Part shown: positions 32,572 through 35,534 of the stretch, piece by piece
How positions within the stretch are numbered: position 1 is the first letter of the stretch
Layout: each line of letters opens with the position of its first letter
From: Rhizophagus sp. LPA8_4_AMF
Lineage: Eukaryota > Glomeromycota > Glomeromycetes > Glomerales > Glomeraceae
Reading direction: 5' to 3'
NCBI GenBank assembly: GCA_021464525.1
Contig: JADRCO010000374.1
Coordinates: forward strand, 1-35,534
DNA length: 35,534 nucleotides
The notes under the pieces: model-generated
Seen by the model: the letters and a program-made list of their open reading frames with translations, nothing else
What the model was told of the DNA's origin: nothing
Database searches by the model: none
Translations under genes and position numbers: made by a program

Positions 32572-33368
32572 CCATCTATTTTTTCTCTTCTACACGGCAC
32601 TTCTTAATTGCAAGTTCCTCACTACCTACTACTCTATCCTACTATAACCTTTAAGCTCTCTTCACATTCTTAAGCAATTCTGGCTCTGTATCGTAGAGAG
32701 CATCTTCTGTAAATGAAATTCAATATTCAGTCCTACTCGTACTATAAATACCCTCGGTGCTATTAAGAATGAAGTACCACCTTATACTATAGACGTAATC
32801 ATAATTGGGATCAAACGCTTCATCAGCCTTCCGCTTTTCTTGAGCATGTCTAAGTTCATCTGGAAGAACAAGCGAAGTTAGTAATACTGAACTAACTGTA
32901 ACGAAAAAAAATGATGCCACCTCCCTGTAAAAAAAGTCGATCGGTTTTCTATATTCCATCATTTTCTATAAAAGGTTCATATTTCCGGAATTAATAACCT
33001 TATATCACGGAAATTATTGAATTATTTTCATTTTCTATGAATGGATCCGGGAAAGGCTCATTTTTACGGAGTTTTTACAGAAATAACGGATAAAATTTTT
33101 ATATGGCCTGCATCACACGCACTCTGACATTGTACTAGGTTCCGGTAAATACCTATTGTTTCCTGATTTTGTTTCTCCTCAGTTATGCAAATTATTTTCA
33201 CTGATAATTTTTTAACTGTGTAGTCATCAGCCAGTGTTTCCTTTGCCAATTATATTCACCTGAGGTGTGATTACCAAACCATCGAGAAGACTTACAGCCA
33301 TATGTAAAATGTCTTCGCACCGCATAGTTTTGTTATTGTCTACAACTGGGACCATATTTTTATCCTGC
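32572..33368 (-). pseudogene. decayed gene of a Crinkler-associated-type Rhizophagus family, split by a MITE
   Basis: Minus-strand pieces in order: MVPVVDNNKTMRCEDILHMA and SLLDGLVITPQVNIIGKGN, then a frameshift, then ICITEEKQNQETIGIYRNLV and QCQSACDAG. The family 1 MITE follows at 32923-33106. Then come DELRHAQEKRKADEAFDPNY, WYFILNSTEGIYSTSRTEY and broken pieces of a basic tail (LLKNVKRA, KKCRVEEKK). The EEKQ...IGIYxNLxQ and YDYVY...WYF...TEGI layout resembles, from memory, a nuclease-like C-terminal domain common in Rhizophagus and found in Crinkler-type proteins. That assignment is tentative. Frameshifts, stops and the insertion rule out function. Confidence 0.55.
32923..33106 (+). mobile_element. 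MITE-like repeat, family 1, copy 3 (most complete)
   Basis: Starts CCCTGTAAAAAAAGTCGATC and ends GGATAAAATTTTTATATGG. The interior shares CATATTTCCGGAATTAATAA and GAAAGGCTCATTTTTAC with copies 1 and 2. It lies inside the decayed 32.6-33.4 kb gene. Confidence 0.7.
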
Positions 33369-33423
33369 GGAGTATAGCATCAATGTATAGCTTAATTTGT
33401 TGATTGAGTAGGTGCCTAATAAT

Positions 33424-33697
33424 ATTAGTAGTACTAGCACAACTGGTCCAATAGGTCCAAAATTGAGTCTTCTTTTGGTAATTCTGGATAAGTAATTTTT
33501 ATTAATTAGTTTTATTCATTAAATTATCTTTTTTCTCTAATTATTAAGTATGAAGTATGAACATTTTATTTTTTAGGTACTGTATAAAATCGAAAAAGAT
33601 TATGTTCCTCCAGTTATATTATCATGATATGAACGACTCTTTTTCAATTGTTAGTAATATTAGTTAATTTAACATTATCTTAAATTTGTATACCATT
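33424..33697 (+). pseudogene. 3' fragment of a fourth metalloprotease paralog (D)
   Basis: Matches the end of exon 1, the intron and the start of exon 2 of paralog C: GGTCCAATAGGTCCAAAATT (GPIGPKL), then an intron-like gap, then AAAAAGATTATGTTCCTCCA (KKDYVPPV). The splice donor GGGTAA is changed to GGATAAG, a 6-nt insertion follows the acceptor, and the exon 2 frame is broken by a stop. Nothing upstream of the GPIGPK block remains. About 350 nt of unrelated DNA follow, and the C-like 3' flank resumes near 34049-34120. Confidence 0.8.
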
Positions 33698-34048
33698 GAC
33701 TTGTTAATGTATGATTTTATAATATATTTTTGTCTTATTATATTAAAATTATACATTTGCTGTTAAATAATTATTTTTTATTTAAAAAAAATTGAAAAAA
33801 AAAAATTAAAAGTCGCACAGTAAAAGGTCAAAACTAAACTAAAAAATAAATATCCTAGTATAATCTAACAAATCTAACACTAGTCCCGTATGTCTCGATC
33901 TTAAACTAAAAGTTAAAATTCAAGACCAACTATCCAAAACCTACACCCATCAAAAAATCCCATGGTAATCAACGGAAGATGCTGCGGTCACGTAAAAGAA
34001 AAATCAAATATTTGAGAATTGAGCGAAACTTTGGACGAATCACGAGAA
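33698..34048. other. insertion within the D pseudogene
   Basis: This AT-rich segment, with a C-richer middle at ~33860-34000, separates the exon 2 remnant of D from the continuation of its tail (CTATTAAC...ACCATAATAGTTAT). No inverted termini or coding sequence were found. Borders are approximate. Confidence 0.4.
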
Positions 34049-34120
34049 GATGTACTATTAACTTATTAACCATAATAGTTATTTATGATTAATATGTAAA
34101 TTATAAATAAGATTTATACG
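34049..34120 (+). pseudogene. displaced tail of the D protease fragment
   Basis: ATAATAGTTAT, GATTAATATGTAAA and ATAAGATTTATA follow in the same order as at the stop codon and 3' flank of paralog C (28741-28790). This fixes the direction and extent of the original duplication. Confidence 0.6.
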
Positions 34121-34923
34121 TGAAGGATCGATAATTAAATCAATTTAAAAAGCAAGACGGTGAAAAATGGAATGAATTTCTAGAGTGAATTTAATTTCCA
34201 TCAGTAAATCAATTGTAAATAAACATTTTTAGCGGGTAGGACATGTAAATATAATTACATATAACATTTTAGTAATATATAATTTTTTTACGCGTTTTAA
34301 ATTTATAATTCTACTTTTATTTTATTTTAGAAAAGTAGTCGTAATTACAGAATAATTATAGAACATTGATAAAAAATAAATTAAGCGACTCCAAACGGGC
34401 CCACCTTTCAACATAGGTAAGGAAATTAAAAATAGGGTATAGGGGACTTATAAAGCTATCTAGAGAGAAACGATGTCGCTAAGATAGTAATGTCGAAAGA
34501 GTGAAAACTAAATATCTAAGATAAAATGTGAAGAAAAAATAATGAGGTTAACCTGAAAATCAAAATGTGAAATCAAGGCCCATTATGTAAAAAATTTGAA
34601 CTAGTCCATCGTACAAATAAAGTATCTTGATCTATTATGTTGAATGGATTCCAAAAAGTTTGATATTTAATGACCATATGAAGTTGTTGTCTTGAGTTAT
34701 CTTCTTGGGTTCGTTTAAAAGTACTAAAGGATCTAATATTATTGGTCTGTATATATGTCAAAAGTGTAAATTATATATAAAATGAAGTACTGTAATAATC
34801 GTTTGATTTTCTTTTGTGAATTCACATGCGCGGTGAAAATAGACATTAGTTCTTCAGGATGTAATAACAATTAAAATGGATGAGTTTCTCTGGAAGTTGT
34901 CCATTTGGATTACAATTTGTGCT
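34121..34923. other. non-coding stretch
   Basis: No supported gene. Short frames here lack coding character. Confidence 0.4.
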
Positions 34924-35060
34924 AGGCCAAAATCTAATTCCGACCGGAATTAAACGGCGCAAAATTTTATACTCCGGCCAAATAGAAATGCAAATAATAT
35001 TAGTGTAACAAGTATCTGTACTATCGGAGAAAGGTCAAATTGGCCTAGTCGACCTTACCA
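34924..35060 (+). mobile_element. probable MITE with CTAGGCCAA termini
   Basis: The left end CTAGGCCAAAAT and the right end ATTGGCCTAG form an inverted pair about 137 bp apart. The interior contains CCGACCGGAATTAAACGG and CTCCGGCC. No convincing target duplication was found, so the call rests on the inverted ends and a base composition unlike the surroundings. Confidence 0.4.
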
Positions 35061-35534
35061 AAAATGGAAATTTTATAGGATTTAGTCAATTGTTGGTTAA
35101 ATAATAGAGATTAAAGAGGGTTGCTATCACTAAATGTCAATTACGACTTGAAGGTGACAGACGTTTCAATTATGAATTGTTGGGAAATGCAACTGGACAT
35201 TTTTCTCAATGTTCTTTTTTTTTAGAGAATAAAACTAATTCTATTTAATAGAGTTAGTACATAATTACTAAATAATTTTTTTATTTGATAGAAAGATTGA
35301 CTTCTGATTTATCGCTCAATTCTTAAATTATTTAAAAGTTTAATTAATTTGTCCCATGAAATTGTTATATGGCGGACGAAAATAATCCTCATTAAGACAC
35401 CGATAACTTTTTATTTTATTAATAAATTTATTAGGGCTCAAATTTTTTCATTCAATGATCTATTTTAATTTTATTACTTAAAGATTAACATAAAAAAAAA
35501 AAAAAAATTTTTATAGTATCACTATATCTCGTCA
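35061..35534. other. AT-rich non-coding end of window
   Basis: Nothing recognised. It ends with homopolymer runs near 35490 and is cut by the window edge. Confidence 0.4.

Noticed and set aside
34573-34761. 62-codon minus-strand frame
   Set aside because: No feature beyond chance openness.
1-35534. tRNA, rRNA, CRISPR arrays, bacterial-type operons or terminators
   Set aside because: No cloverleaf, T-loop GGTTCRA context, rRNA core sequence or regularly spaced repeats were recognised by eye. A tRNAscan or Infernal run would be decisive.

Overview
The window looks like nuclear DNA of an arbuscular mycorrhizal fungus (Glomeromycotina, most like Rhizophagus). This rests on very high A+T, short GT-AG introns (46-99 nt) that keep the reading frame, the standard code, and several protein families that I recognise from memory as expanded in Rhizophagus. 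No database search was possible, so the organism call is an inference.

Layout. 1-2040 is AT-rich and non-coding, with one degraded transposon-like repeat. 2041-6132 (minus) is an eight-exon gene for a large membrane protein: an N-terminal WD40/propeller-like region and a C-terminal cation-channel (TRP-like ion transport) domain. It carries a one-base frame break near its end. 6394-6579 (plus) may be the first two exons of a small divergent gene. 6580-13800 has few intact genes. It holds hairpins, miniature inverted-repeat elements (MITEs), a decayed unidentified gene (9758-10793) and a decayed partial copy of the channel gene (11380-12660).

The best-supported functional theme is a family of secreted zinc metalloproteases: paralog A at 13922-15499, B at 24970-26449 and C at 27356-28761, all on the plus strand, plus a dead 3' fragment D at 33424-33697. 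Each intact copy has a signal peptide, six conserved N-terminal cysteines, an HELxHGLGF zinc motif, a downstream HVD...DFLM element that can serve as third zinc ligand and Met-turn, and a short last exon with a GPI-anchor-like hydrophobic tail. A alone carries a collagen-like Gly/Pro insert. Between A and B lies a minus-strand gene (18284-18646) for a small secreted protein with a Thr/Lys-rich stalk and a C-terminal six-cysteine domain in knottin order. The proteases and this protein would form an extracellular set, possibly acting at the cell wall or host interface.

Between these genes are transposon remains: a possible solo LTR (19941-20685), a hAT-like MITE with an 8-bp target duplication (20818-21075) and two copies of a TA-flanked MITE (17514-17831, 29161-29470). 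From 30.1 to 34.1 kb lies a graveyard of decayed genes from several apparently Rhizophagus-expanded families, two of them split by MITEs. The last ~1.4 kb is non-coding apart from one probable MITE.
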